A DNA stretch of 64,000 nucleotides from Sweltsa coloradensis (GCA_024449915.1 JAMZAV010000307.1:372001-436000), one strand, 5' to 3'. Positions 10,950 through 22,497 are shown, counted from the stretch's first letter. Notes: generated by a model from the letters alone, not told the origin. Translations and numbers: made by a program.

Positions 10950-12409
10950 AAATTGAAATATGTAGAATGAAACCATTTATTTCTACGACAACTCATTCGT
11001 CTTCCATAGGTTTATTGACAGTTGACATAACGATGGTGAGAAAAAAAATATTATTTACCTCTCCTCTAACTTCCATCACGATATAATAAAAAGTGAAATT
11101 CTAATTATCACGAAAAAAACGCTTTACAAACTGACTTCTAAAGTTTATTTTTAATTTAAACTCGTTAATGTGTATAAAATAATTTTACTACCTGCAATTA
11201 GTAATTAGATACACATATTATTTAGCAGATTGCACTTACTAACACAAACAATATACACGGAAGTTCAGTGTAATGTGATATGCTTATCTGGTAAAACAAA
11301 GTTTAACTGCATAACATCTTTAATTATCAACGTTATTTTAAACTAAGTTTCACGTAAATGCATCGTAGTTTAAATGTTAAATTCTTGAGCTAGATATTAA
11401 TTTAATCTTGAGTTTGTTCGTAATTGTTGACGTATGTTTCAATTAAGTTTTGCGAACATATATAGTTGTAGTTTATCTTAAGAATTAAACGTTCATCACA
11501 ATATTATGATAAATCAGTTAAAATAGTTCAGTTGTGGCAAAATATCCAGATGGATAATAACAATGTATGTATTCGTAATTAGGAAATCTAAAATAAACAT
11601 AACATGTTATGAGTAAATAATTAACCAGCTACTATCCGAACAATATAAACACTAGAACGTCTGATTTCAAAACAACTGAACGTGTTGAGTTGCAAAATGG
11701 TTAGTGAAAATAAACACCACCTTACAATTCTTACTAAAAGACAAACAAGAGATTCAAAACAAAACAAGGTCGGGCAGCGAAGCGGCAGAGAAAAGTAAAT
11801 ACCAGCATCCATGAGATCAAAGCTCGACCGAGATAATACTAGAACAAGTTTCAGTTCGGTGTTTTATCTGGTTTCAGAACAATACTTGTTCACAGTCAGC
11901 AGGGCATGAAACTTCGGTACTTGAAATTAGACCACGAAACTACGTAAATTATAAGAAGATTAAGCAATTATTCATGTATTGTTTTAACTGAACATTTTCA
12001 CATCCGAAAATATAGCCACAATTTATTTTAAACTGGTCATTCAGATGTTTTTAGTGTTTCCATCATAGAATTGCAATAATATTAAATAAAACAAAATTGA
12101 CGAAACAACGTAATTTATAAGAGTATTAAATAATTATTCTTGTATTTTTTTAACTGGACATACGCACACTATTTCTTTCGAAAATATAGCCACAATTTAA
12201 ATTAAACTAGTCATTCAGATGTTTTTAGGTTTTCCTTCATAGAATTACACTTATATTAAATATTCAACATTAATTTGTGAGTACAATATTGTTTTTAGAA
12301 CGCAAAACAACATACACAATTATTATTGCCTCAGTAGATTGTTGGTATAAAGTTTTCTATGTTATTCTAGTATCCTCGCATGAACTATCGCCAAATACAA
12401 TGATTAATA
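10950..12409. other. Segment between the two inverted Helentron-like copies
   Basis: This is A+T-rich with no ORF of note. It contains a 166-bp tandem duplication at 11936-12267. It may be host DNA or the unrelated interior of a composite element. Confidence 0.4.
11936..12267 (+). repeat. Two-copy tandem duplication, period about 166 bp
   Basis: Copies start at 11936 (GAAACTACGTAAATTATAAG) and 12102 (GAAACAACGTAATTTATAAG). Both include GAAAATATAGCCACAATTTA and GTCATTCAGATGTTTTTAG. Divergence is moderate, so the duplication is not recent. Confidence 0.8.
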
Positions 12410-13187
12410 ACTAGGAAAACGCTAAAGTCCCGCCGCGTTGATGGATGAGCTTTTTAAAGTTTTAAGTTTGCTTGGGATATCTTTACTTTTGCAAGTGCTT
12501 TGTTTTGCTGCCTACGCATTGTAGGTGAATGTTGTCAAGTTTCTTTTGTTTCTTGTCAATTGGTATTATTAACAGTAAAAAACTTATATTAAAAGCTTTA
12601 TTTCTATGGATTCTGGCTAACTTTTTCAACTTTTTCTTTCAAAAGGTACTACATCACCATAACCTTAATGTCCATGTATAATATGAACGTTGAAACCCCA
12701 CCCGTTTGGTCAGAATTGGCCCAAATGGCACGAAAATATCGTACAAAAAACCAAAAATCTTATATTAAAAGCTTTATTTCTATAGATTCTGTCTAACTTT
12801 TTCAACTTTTTCTTTCAAAATGTACTAAATCACCATAACCTTAATGTCCATGTATAATATGAACGTTTTAGCTTCACCCGTTTGGTCAGAATTGGCCCAA
12901 ATGGCACGAAAATATCGCCCAAAAAATCGAAAAAAATCGTAAAAGTACGATATTCATGAGAAATATTTCTTCGATTGTACCCAAAAACGTGGCAAGTCTA
13001 AGTTCAGAGATTTCGAAGGTCCTGTCAAATTTTCATCAAGATCGCATATGCCGTTTGCCCGGTAGAGAGCGAACAAACAGACAGAAAAACAAACAAAAAA
13101 ACAAAAAAACAAAAAAACAAACAAAAAAACACCTGAGCTAAATTTTTGGGGGGTCGGTGAAATTGAAGTCTTCGCTTCGCTCATCCA
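12410..13187 (-). mobile_element. Helentron-like non-autonomous element (copy B)
   Basis: This is the minus-strand partner of copy A. The left edge is ACTAGGAAAACGCTAAAGTC, then CCGCCGCGTTGATGGATGAGC (the element 3' end); the right edge is CTTCGCTTCGCTCATCCA (the element 5' end). The interior shares GACCAAACGGGT-type subrepeats, the poly-(A/C) tract near 13085-13130 and ATCGCATATGCCGTTTGCCC with copy A. Copies A and B are about 775 bp each and very similar, in opposite orientation 1.46 kb apart. Confidence 0.7.
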
Positions 13188-13189
13188 AT

Positions 13190-13330
13190 AATAAGTGTAT
13201 AAAACGGGTAATTTCGCCACCTGCGGATCTACAAAACTTCTGTGTGAACTCGACGTTTCGGAACCGCTGAGTGTTAAATTATTAACCCATCATGTATTCG
13301 GGCCGTGAGAGTCTTACATGTTTCAAATGT
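13190..13330 (+). repeat. TTTCGGAACC repeat, copy 2
   Basis: This aligns with 9636-9712 (AATAAGTGTATAAAACGGGT, then GACGTTTCGGAACCGCTGAG). It directly abuts the 5' end of Helentron-like copy B. Confidence 0.45.
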
Positions 13331-14178
13331 AATAATATAATTGATTTATTTTGGACATTTTGGAACAGGCAGTTAGTGTTATAAAATTCAAGTAACTATA
13401 CAGGCTTTTACAAATATCATACGATATTCATGATCATCAAAATTGCTTTTCATAGACATTTTTGATAAGATCCTTAAATTTGCCCGTATATTTTTTACCC
13501 TTAAGAAACTATCATAGTATCCAAGTAAAATTATTATTTCACTGATTTGATCTCCGTAATTTTACCAATATTCGAGTACAGTTCGGATTAATTAACAAAG
13601 GAACATAAACAAATGACATCCTCATCGATAATAAGGTTAAAACTCATAATACGCAGCTTTCAGCTTTTTCTAAACTGCATAAATTTGTTGTGACACGTTT
13701 GATACGCTATTTAGTGTTAATGAGATATTCTATAAACACTTTGATGTCGACCAGTTTTTATATTGGCTGCACTCTTTGCTGTATAATTCATTGATTAAAA
13801 GCCCTGGACCGGCTCCACACAGGGTGTAATGTGAAAACTGAGGGTTAAAAGGGATTTAACTATAATCCATCTATAGATTATCACCAAATTCGTACCCTAA
13901 AATGTGGCTTGTGATTGGGAGGGGGGGGGGGGGCGCATTAATCTCATCAAGAACCTCTCATATGATATCGATTTTCTTGGGGCTTTATTTGGGGCAATTG
14001 AGGGAGGGTAAAACCGTTTTTTAAAGCAAACATAACCCCAAAGTTTTGTATATACAGCACAATTATTGCATGTTTGAATAATCATGTAGAAATCTGTTCA
14101 TTTTACAATGTTGTTCAAGTCTTTCGGATGTAACGTTATTTACAATAATAATTATATTATAACATTTTTACATTTCTA
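13331..14178. other. No gene recognised; poly-G tract at 13920-13932
   Basis: A+T-rich sequence with one G homopolymer (about 13 nt). No exon-like signal. Confidence 0.35.
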
Positions 14179-14200
14179 GGACCCGGCACCTCCACCAAAA
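14179..14200 (+). repeat. GC-rich dispersed motif, copy 2
   Basis: GGACCCGGCACCTCCACCAA followed by AA, preceded by TTTCTA. This is an intact representative of the dispersed motif. Confidence 0.9.
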
Positions 14201-14424
14201 TCAAAAAAACTTTTTGCCGCGACTAATTTGTTAAATTTATAGATATAGCAAATCGTTGTTTATTGTAAATTTCCTTTATTAATAAAATACCAATTACGTT
14301 CGATGATCGTTTCTTTCATATTTTATTTACATTTTGCTATTGAATTATAATAAATAATTAGTATTGTTTTCACTGAATCAAAATGACGACATTGTCCAAT
14401 ATTGGGTCTTGATACCCAATTGAG

Positions 14425-14820
14425 ATGGATTTTGTTATTTCAGGATTGATTAAATTTGACGAATCATATCCATATTCCAGGCATATTTTATTAGCAACAC
14501 CGCTTTCAATAACTTTGTTATTCCATGGCGTGCAGGAGAATGCACTGAGCCTATTAACCGGCCAATACTCACACGCAGCCTTCATAAACTCTCTACTTCA
14601 GGTGGCAGTGCGTAGAAATCTAATCTCACGTACTAATCCCTGCTCTCTGATTGGTCAGTTGGTGTTAACTCCACAGCCTTGCAACTACGCACACTTCGAC
14701 TGCATTGATAACACTACTTTGCATACTAACCTCTTTGACTCCGTTTCTCTTATGTCACGTGACTTTTATTTTAATAACGGTTTATATTCGATGCTTGCTG
14801 CGTGTGCCAAATGTATTTGA
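14425..14820 (+). CDS. Unassigned 131-codon ORF
   Basis: This is the longest ATG-initiated frame in the first 25 kb. I recognise no domain, signal peptide or transmembrane pattern. The predicted protein has scattered hydrophobic residues, and codon use looks like random A+T-rich sequence with a short CpG-containing patch (14520-14770). A CTGATTGGTCAG (CCAAT-like) element lies inside the frame, which would be more natural for regulatory DNA. It may be chance or a decayed exon, so it is listed only because of its length. Confidence 0.12.
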   Translation: MDFVISGLIKFDESYPYSRHILLATPLSITLLFHGVQENALSLLTGQYSHAAFINSLLQVAVRRNLISRTNPCSLIGQLVLTPQPCNYAHFDCIDNTTLHTNLFDSVSLMSRDFYFNNGLYSMLAACAKCI

Positions 14821-15002
14821 ACAAAATACAGATCGTGTATAAGCAGATGAACGTAAAATATTTCAACGGAAACAGAGCAGCCAAATAGTGATCTCAAATC
14901 TTGTCGATGGGTAGCCGAAACTGGAATAAATTGTATTTAATATATGATTTGGCATCAGTTTTAAAATGCGCCAAGTTTATCTTACTTGCATTGCATAGTC
15001 CC

Positions 15003-15375
15003 AGCGCTTTAGCTACGGTAGGTTATCCGGTTCCCACTAGAACACCGAAGTTAAGCAACCTCGGGCGCGGTCAGGGGTAGAGTGGGTGAACGCTCTGCCC
15101 TGAAACACACGTATACCGCTGGCTAGAGCAGATGGTGGGTTCAAGAGCTAGTGTAACGGCTTCGTTCTCATCGACGTCTACTCGGCATTGCGGGTTAGTA
15201 GAGGAACCTATATGACTGTCTTGGTTAAACTGTCCTGCCGTTGGTCCCCTTAATACTTTTCGAAAGGAGAAGGCTACGTGCCGGTACCTGGTTTCCACTT
15301 CTCCCTTCTCTATTAAATCTGCACTGGTGGATTATATTATCCGTTGCAATTAAGAGATTAAATAAATTAAATAAA
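15003..15375 (+). mobile_element. 5S-rRNA-derived SINE, copy 2
   Basis: The head (about 15018-15120) reads GGTTCCCACTAGAACACCGA, AGTTAAGCAACCTCGGGCGC, GGTCAGGGGTAGAGTGGGTG, which is recognisably 5S rRNA with its internal pol III promoter boxes. The body contains AGGAACCTATATGACTGT and GAAGGCTACGTGCCGGTACC. The tail is TTCTCTATTAAATCTGCACT then an AAATAAATT-rich end, the same tail as the 54.9-kb copy but different from the 5.9- and 52.9-kb copies. It is full length or nearly so, about 370 bp. Confidence 0.87.
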
Positions 15376-15529
15376 ATTGTTTAATTTTTTAAAATTAATA
15401 CTTTATGCATCTAATTCTCTTTTAAATATTAAAATTATGTAATCATGACATTTTGCCGCGCCAATTTTTTTTTTATCTGTTGACGTTTGTTGTTGTTTTG
15501 TTGTTAACTATAGTGTTAGTAATGGGCTC

Positions 15530-15800
15530 ATCAACTACCTTGTGGTTCTAGACCAGATTGACGTCTAGTTCCCGCCTCCTCCCTTGCCCGCGCTGTCATC
15601 CCCGCGGCGTATCGTCCCAACGCCGCGCCTGCTCCCTCACCGCCTCCAGTATCTAGCTGGTGTCCGCAGCCGGCATTCCTCAGTCGTCCACCTGCCTCGC
15701 GCGACGCCCACAGCCGACGTCGCGACGCTCTGACGCGCGGAAACACGAATCTCTAGCGGGAACTTCACGGAGATTTTCGCGATCTCCTCATTTTAACGCG
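15530..15800 (+). promoter_or_regulatory. CpG-rich block, candidate promoter/5' UTR
   Basis: Base composition changes abruptly to G+C- and CpG-rich (CCCGCGGCGTATCGTC, ACGCCGCGCCTGC, CGACGTCGCGACGC). ATTCCTCAGTCG near 15677 resembles an arthropod TCAGT initiator. The block lies about 0.5 kb upstream of a signal-peptide exon on the same strand, so a promoter or untranslated first exon is reasonable. Neither open frame here shows a known domain. Confidence 0.4.
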
Positions 15801-16320
15801 GAGGAATGTTCGAGTCGCAAAGTACGAGTTTCAGTCTTTTCGGAAGAGAATAAAAATTCCAAAAACTTTACCACTTGAATTTGCGCAATTTTGAATTTAA
15901 ATTTCTTAATTTTTTTCTTTTTTTTTAAATAAAAAATATCATAATTATTATTTGTCTCATACGGGTTTAACACCACCCCTAAGTAACCACCCCATACAAT
16001 TCCAAAAGACGAGTGTGGGACCAAGAGACATCATAAATCTTGTTCTAAATCCGTGGATTCAAATCGAATAAACTGCCTCTAAAGTGCTTTGAATAATATA
16101 TCACAAAACCCTAACCAAAGTTTATGTGCTCGGCTTCTTGCCTCGTTCATTGCGTTGTTCAAGAGCTAGATAAACATCAATTACTCAGCGTTCTCTCCGG
16201 GGTTTAGACTGATGCGTGTGAGTGCGAGTGCGTGTGGGTGACTCCTGGCTTGGGATGGGAGTACACTGAGTGTAGGAAGAAGTGTGGTGAGAGTATAATG
16301 ATGTGATAAGACGGTGCAAG

Positions 16321-16402
16321 ATGTATCTTAGAGCGTGTGTTCATCTGGGAGTTACGCTGCTGGCGGTTGTGGCGGTGTTCAACAGTGTGTTTGCAGTGCA
16401 AG
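16321..16402 (+). CDS. Signal-peptide first coding exon of a secreted or membrane protein
   Basis: From the ATG at 16321 the reading is MYLRACVHLGVTLLAVVAVF then NSVFAVQ. It has a short n-region with one arginine, a hydrophobic core (about residues 8-20), and a small-residue c-region NSVFA|V that fits a signal-peptidase site. CAAG|GTAGGG at 16402/16403 is a good splice donor. The exon is 82 nt, so the intron is phase 1, typical of signal-peptide exons in arthropod receptors and Ig-type surface proteins. Upstream in the same strand are a G-rich 5' UTR-like segment and a CpG block. The open frame continues to 16503, but the composition turns A+T-rich after the donor. No later exon was found in the window, so the protein family is unknown. 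Confidence 0.5.
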
Positions 16403-18829
16403 GTAGGGGGCACTCATTTCATTTGTACTTCCGGATAGAATATGTGTGGGTATGTCAGGAGGTCAAACACAAGTTTATCCCGTTCAAGTCAAGGAAATCG
16501 TAGTTTACGTAACATATTAAACGATTCCCTGAAATTTGTATTTTAATTATTTTTTTGTTTTAAACTTATTATAAGAAGTCGCGTAGAACTTTCCCTGACT
16601 TAAATGCACATTAACTTCATGGTTTAATACACATCCGGTTTGGTTTTCTTCGACCTATATTTAGACAAGTTATGTCCAAAAGAAACCAAATGCATAATTC
16701 TTATTTGTCGATAAAAATTACGAATTTATTTACAGAACTTTAAAAATTAAACCTACACCTATCAAACAAACATTACTACTTTATGTTAGTTCCGAGACAT
16801 GAAATTAACATGTTGAGTATTTGAACGGTTTGAGACAAAATACCAAAAATAACGAATTGTCGAGAACTTTTTGAGTAAAAGTTTATTTGACGAGATGTTT
16901 TTTTTAAATTTATTTTAGCCCGAATAAATGTGAAATTTTATTCACAATTCACAATTTCATCGTACATGATAAATCATCTCACAGTTTTCGTTGATTAGTT
17001 TGTATTTGTTAATTTCTCTATTGACGCATGTCTACAAATTCTGGTCGAAAAAGTTTTTGACGGTGTATGAATAGATTGCTCGAGTTGAGTAAGAACATTA
17101 AAAAATAACGCGTTCCTTTTTTGTTTAGAGAAACCTTAACACAAAGGTTACAAAGTATATAAAAAAAAATTAAAATAAATTAAAAAGTCATTTTACTCTT
17201 AGAGATGTAAAAAACTCGCGCCATGCTTCTACATTTGAAGACGTATTTAGCTGATACGAATATCAAAATTATCCTTGATTGGTGAACTTAGCTTTTTCAC
17301 GCGATGATGTGGGTCAAAAATAGCGATCTATATCATATAAATTCCACAATTTCTCTGCTAAAGGAACTTGAAACATTTCAGGAAAATCAACAGTTCAATT
17401 TATTTTAAGATATATTGTTACATTAAAAAGTTACTTTTAAAGATCAAGTAACTGAACTTTTACTTCACATTTTGCGAGAACTCACCGAACATTGGAGATT
17501 TCTGAAGAAAGTCACTGACGCTGGAGTCATTGAAGCCCTGTCCACCACGATACGATGTGGCCGTTCTATCGTAACAATAAGTTCGTTCTTTGTTCGTTCA
17601 AACCTATACTCATCAGTGTTAGACAAGTACGACGTAACTTGAGTCTTCGAAGCAACACAACTGACACGATTACTTGTATGGGGTCATAACTTTAACTGAC
17701 AAACATCGATATATTTCTGAGGAAGGACTAAACTACCTTCAAAATTAAAATCACCATTATTTACATGATGTTCATAATTTTCTCAAAACGTTACAAAAAG
17801 TGACATAAATATATTTACCTATATAATTTCGTTTGAACTATATTATGCAAGAACAAATTACAATATTATCATTAATAGACTTTTATTATGGGTGACATTA
17901 ATGTTTTCTGTATTTAAAAACACCATTGATTATATTTGAAAAATTTCGAGTGCAGAATATAGTAGGCCTACGGACGAAATTACATATAACCTATTATAAT
18001 TAACATTTTCGATTTTGCGTAGCTTTTAATAAAATATTGCTTAGTAGATCACAAAACTTTCGCGTGATTTAATTTTATTAGTCGTCCTTTCTTTTAAGGA
18101 TATTAAAAACGAAAACTTAATTACGGAGGATATTATTTTTTATGTTTGTCAACACTGAATTAGTAGTCATTAATAATCTATTTGTTTTTAATATTTTAAT
18201 AATGTGTATACTTTCAAACGTGCGAGTTCACGTGAAAAAGAGAACTACTAAATTACGTTTTGAGGATTGCTAGCTTCCGTAAGTCCGTACACTTCTAACT
18301 GAAGACTCATTTTTGTTATCGATATTTACATCTTTCCCCACCGTCCCTCGTATCTTCACCTGCAAACAAAAATAAAAATATATCGAACTGTCTCTCCTAA
18401 GATTTGTTTAATAGGTCATTGATTATTGACAACACTTTTTTCTAATTTGCATCTCAGTCAATTGTTACAAACTAGTTTTTTCTTTATGGGTTGAGGATGA
18501 ATTAGTTAAATTGGTGTGTGTGAAACGCTACTTCTTGTCCTTTCTGTTCCATCTCGTTCAAATTTCGAACAGAAGCCGTTCTAATCTGGGCAATTTCATT
18601 TACGTTTTTCACTGTAATATGAATTAGTAACGACTTTTTTGTAAAATGAGTTCAGCCATTTTTGTCAAATAATTAAAATTATCGAACTAATAATAAACTA
18701 ATTAAACTCTGCTTCTTATAGGCCCGAGTAAAGCTTGATATTAATTGTAATGTATTTTGCGTTTGTAACCAATTGTACATTAACCAAATAATTAGAACTG
18801 TGTGGGGAAAGGTTTTGACAGTCGTGTTG
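16403..18829 (+). other. Putative long intron; no feature recognised
   Basis: 2.4 kb of A+T-rich sequence without repeats matching the rest of the window, beginning at the GTAGGG donor. No acceptor-bounded coding exon was identified. Confidence 0.35.
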
Positions 18830-19275
18830 GGCGCGAGTTCGGGCTCTAAACTGCTTCGGGATTCGGGTCGGGTTATAATGTTATAATACTACATGTACGT
18901 ACCAATTGATATTTAATTCTTTTGAGAGAATCTTATATTTTTATTTTCCCAGGAAAAATCTAGTTTTAAGAATGTATTTCAAATTTAAATTTTTACTAAA
19001 AATTGAGCTTTAATTCAAATTCCAAAAAATTCTTAAATACTTAAATTATTAGAAAAAAATATGAAACTAATTGTTTGTTTAAAATTACATAATTTACAGT
19101 GATTTTATTCGGGCGTCAATTTGTATGACAATATATTAAGCTATAATTTAAAAAATTTGGACAGGCACCTCCACTATCATCCCAAAAATATATACGTTTG
19201 TTTCCCAAAACCGGGTATCTTTTCCTGGCTGTCGGTGTCGGGTCTGCCCCCAAATACCAGAATCGTCCGATAAAT
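18830..19275. repeat. Diffuse repeat carrying GC-rich motif variant
   Basis: CTTCGGGATTCGGGTCGGGT near 18858, the motif variant GGACAGGCACCTCCACTA at 19159-19175, then CCGGGTATCTTTTCCTGGCT and GTCGGTGTCGGGTCT. The order motif - ACCCGAAAA/ACCGGGTAT - GTCGGT is also seen at 63386-63560, which suggests one larger decayed repeat family. Confidence 0.4.
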
Positions 19276-19510
19276 CGGTTACCCGCACACTACTATAAAA
19301 TAATTATTTAATTCAATTTATAAGTACCACCATCTTAAACACTACAACTAACTTCTAGGGTGCTAGGGTGCATTTCGTAACAAGAAATAGTAGAACATAA
19401 GGATGTGTATACCCCATGATATCCACCAGAGCAGCACCAAAGTCTGGTTCACCCATGCACGTCTGGTGCAATCCATTAGAGGACGCCTGCGATGTAATGC
19501 GTTCTCACGA

Positions 19511-19560
19511 GTAAGAGAGAGAGAGAGAGAGAAGGAGAGGAGGAGGAGAGAGAGAGAGGA
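19511..19560 (+). repeat. GA-rich microsatellite
   Basis: An imperfect (GA)n/(GGA)n purine tract. The overlapping Arg/Glu-rich and Ser/Leu-rich frames are artefacts of it. Confidence 0.9.
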
Positions 19561-20595
19561 ACAGCTTTTTGAATGTAGGTTGAGTTCTTGGGCAGGATTC
19601 TGTTCAAAGTGCATCTGGTAATCTAGAATCTCACTGGTTCTCAAGATAATGCACTGACTGAGAAGAAGTTAAAAAAAATTAAAGACGTACATATGATTTT
19701 AAAAAATCCACGAAAACCTTTTCTCAAGGATTAGATAAATGAGCAAATTACCAGCTTGAATTATTTTGGCCGGAACAAAACTTTAGAATCAACAATTGTT
19801 ATATTCACATTTCCGTACTCAAATAATCTAGAAAAAAATATATTTGAGAATGTATTTTTATAAAATGTTATCACACATCTTTATCTACAAACTAACAAAC
19901 AAACTAAGGGATAATGGTTCGCTGTAGTTACTTTCATTGCAGAGTATGTTTCGCCTGCCAGTTTAAATTAAAACATGTGCACGTACCGTATGACAAAAAA
20001 ATCGTGTAAGGCAAGTTACTATAGAAATCCATTTCCCCTTGAAAACACTTTGTAGATAATATCATGGAAACGTGTTCTTAAAAAAAACAAAACATAAATC
20101 AAAATAAAATTTTTAAATTGATAAATTGAGTACGGAAATTTGAATATAATTGTTGATTCAGATATTATGTCCAATCCAAAAACATTTTTAATAATGTTCT
20201 GTTCTTTTATTAAGTCCCTCATTCATTCTGCCACTTTTTCAGACTTTTTCGTGGATTCTTTTAAAATCATACGTACGTCTATGGGGATTCACGTAACTCG
20301 CTTGCCTGAGCCGGCTCTGGGGGGGAGGGGGGGGGGAGTCGATATATCCAAACACACCAGACGCCAAACACGATCTACGAGCCAGACCTAAGAACATTGA
20401 CAGGAAGATAGATCATGCGAATACCATTTGGTATTGCTATTTAGATTTAGCTTTATCTACAAACACGTCGGCATGCACCGGGCTAGTTCCGTACACCGCC
20501 ACCAGGGTCGTAGGAGATGCCCATAGCTTGCAGAGTACAAGATGGGATTAAGAACTTGTTGATAGGACACAGTACGATTCGCTGATGAAGAAGTT
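19561..20595. other. No gene recognised; G-rich tract at 20319-20337
   Basis: A+T-rich apart from a short GGGGGGAGGGGGGGGG run. Confidence 0.35.
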
Positions 20596-20965
20596 CGTTG
20601 GCCTTTTGGTTAGAGGTCTGCTTTCTAATGCAGAGGTCCAGGGGTTTGAGTCCCGCTTTAGACAGAAGTTTTAACTTTGAAAGTACATCACTTTTAGGCT
20701 TAGAAATGTAGAAACGGTGCCTTTGGAGCCGTCATAGCAACGAGGCACAATTTAAATTCTAAGGTTGTCCGAATCAGCCTTGTTGATTCTGGTGCTGTCC
20801 GCATGTGGAATCGTGTCCAGGTTGTTTAATCGGTGTTTCCTACTAAAAAATGCCGGTCCCTTAGTTGGTCATTGTTCTCTCAGCGATGGTGTCGGTGCCT
20901 CAGGGTTGGCTTGGTCGACTTAAAATTAATGCCCCCTATTGAAAATCAGTTATGTGACTTAGTGC
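20596..20965 (+). mobile_element. tRNA-derived SINE, family 1, full-length copy
   Basis: The tRNA-like head has an A-box-like TTTTGGTTAGAGG and a B-box GGGTTTGAGTCCCGC, with a possible anticodon stem TCTGC...GCAGA. The body runs CTTTGGAGCCGTCATAGCAA, CGAGGCACAATTTAAATT, GTGCTGTCCGCATG, ATCGGTGTTTCCTAC, TTGGTCATTGTTCTC, GCGATGGTGTCGGTGCC, GGTTGGCTTGGTCGAC; tail AAAATCAGTTATGTGAC. It is the best reference copy in the window. Confidence 0.88.
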
Positions 20966-21329
20966 AAAGGTATATACCCTAAAAACGAATTAATTTGTCT
21001 TTTTATATATTTAAAGATGAGGCAACTAAAATGCACGTGCTTAGGTATTGATGATTGCAGCTAGACAGTTTTTTTTATATCATTACCAAATTTTGCGTGA
21101 ATATCAATAAAGTACCTTAATTAAGATATCCAAAATAGGTAACAAAAATATCTTAAAAATCCATTACGAGACATAAGTCTAAAAAGGAAAAATATGTAAA
21201 ATCCAAAACTTGTATTTTACTTTAATTAAACCGTTTATCTTTCGATAGCTCATTTGATTGAGATTTCGAACTTCTTCCAGTCTTACAGAACGCTCTTATT
21301 TAATTAATACATTAGGTGCTTGTTTTTAA
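20966..21329. other. No feature recognised
   Basis: A+T-rich sequence between the SINE and the 21.3-kb ORF. Confidence 0.35.
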
Positions 21330-21392
21330 ATGGAGTACTTAATAAACCTCCTTGTATTCTTTGTGACAGTTAAAGTATGTGTTTGTTATACC
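21330..21392 (+). CDS. Possible second signal-peptide-type exon
   Basis: The ATG at 21330 opens MEYLINLLVFFVTVKVCVCY followed by T, with a hydrophobic stretch at residues 4-18 resembling a signal peptide. A strong donor GTGAGT follows at 21393 (phase 0), and an alternative GTATGT lies just upstream at about 21375. The frame stays open to 21554 with unremarkable sequence. The start context is weak (T at -3). Hydrophobic 20-residue frames arise easily in A+T-rich DNA, so this is only a candidate. No downstream exon was found. Confidence 0.15.
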
Positions 21393-21640
21393 GTGAGTGC
21401 CCCGCTGGTTGATAGCGTGTCATGTATAAGAGAGTTCGCCCGCCAAGCTTTGTATTCCTCGCTGTTAAATCAACTCTTCCTTCATCTTGAGCTTTCTTCC
21501 CGCCACCATCAATCCTACCACCACAATAGGTGTAAGCCCCGTCCCTCGAAATAATAACATGATTGTCTGCGGGGTTTGTCATGCGCTCGTTTGTCGCGTT
21601 GCTGTTCGCACACTTGTCATGCTGCGTGAGAAATATGTTG

Positions 21641-21935
21641 CGGTGTGGAGTGGAGTGGGGTAGGGTGGGGTAGGGTATAGAAGAGTAGAGAGGAGTAGGG
21701 TGGAGTAAGTTGGGGTAGACTGGAGTAGAGTGGAGTGGGGTAAAGTGGGGTAGACTAGAGTAGAGTGGGGTAGAGTAGGGTGGGATAAACTAGAGTAGAA
21801 TAGAATGGAGTGGAGTAAGGTGGGGTAGACTAGAGTAGGCTAGAGTAGAGTGGAGTGAGGTGCGGTAGACTAGAGTAGAGTAGAGTAGAGTAGTGTGAGG
21901 TGAAATAGGGTGGAGGGGAGAAGAGTTGAATGGGT
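21641..21935 (+). repeat. G-rich degenerate 5-bp minisatellite
   Basis: About 295 bp of diverged repeats of GGGTA/GAGTA/GAGTG type (TGGGGTAGGGTGGGGTAGGG, TAGAGTAGAGTAGAGTAG). The G-rich plus strand has many GGG/GGGG runs and could form G-quadruplex-type structures. It is not the canonical TTAGG arthropod telomere repeat. Confidence 0.85.
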
Positions 21936-22347
21936 CTAGAGCCTAGTAGTTCACTCGACACATTACGCTTCTTAAGCCCATAGCACACTGACGTTTTTCA
22001 TTAAATCACTTTTATTGTAGACCTCCTAAGCTTTAGCATATCTTTTTCTTAATTGTTTCTCTTTTGGTTGGCAGTGATTTCTTTTTCATTTTTGTCGCCG
22101 GCCAGAGCTCGCCTCTTGTTTTGACGATTATAATAGTAATACTCTCCTACTGCCTGATGTTTGCGAGAATAACTTTTTCTCTTTTCTCGACTTTTTCATG
22201 ACGTACATTTAAGTGGTTACTGAGTGTGTTATTCAAAGAGTTTGGAAAGAGTTTGGTGTAGTATTATTAGCTTTTTGAACTGGCCAGTTCAGCTTAGGGG
22301 TTCAAACCGACTATTCAAACTCCGGCTTTAGTTCTGTGCGTCGACAA

Positions 22348-22497
22348 CAGGCCTCGCTGTGTTCGTATGACCTTGCTGGGTTAGGTAAAGTGCGAGCAAG
22401 AAGGTGCTATGTGTGTGGCTGGCAGGCCTCGCTGTGTACGTATGACCTTGCTGGGTTAGGTCAAGTGCGAGCAAGAAGGGACTATGTGTATGGCTGG
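22348..22497 (+). repeat. Two-copy tandem repeat, 75-bp unit
   Basis: Units start at 22348 and 22423 (CAGGCCTCGCTGTGTNCGTA, then TGACCTTGCTGGGTTAGGT). Only a few substitutions separate them, so the duplication is young. The period is a multiple of three and the frame is open across both units (22336-22563), but nothing else suggests coding. Confidence 0.9.

Noticed and set aside
15018..15120. Functional 5S rRNA gene
   Set aside because: The sequence diverges from 5S in both halves, lacks a terminator at the right place and is fused to a body found in three other dispersed copies.
21641..21935. Interstitial telomere repeat
   Set aside because: The unit is not TTAGG or TTAGGG in register; GAGTG/GAGTA units dominate.
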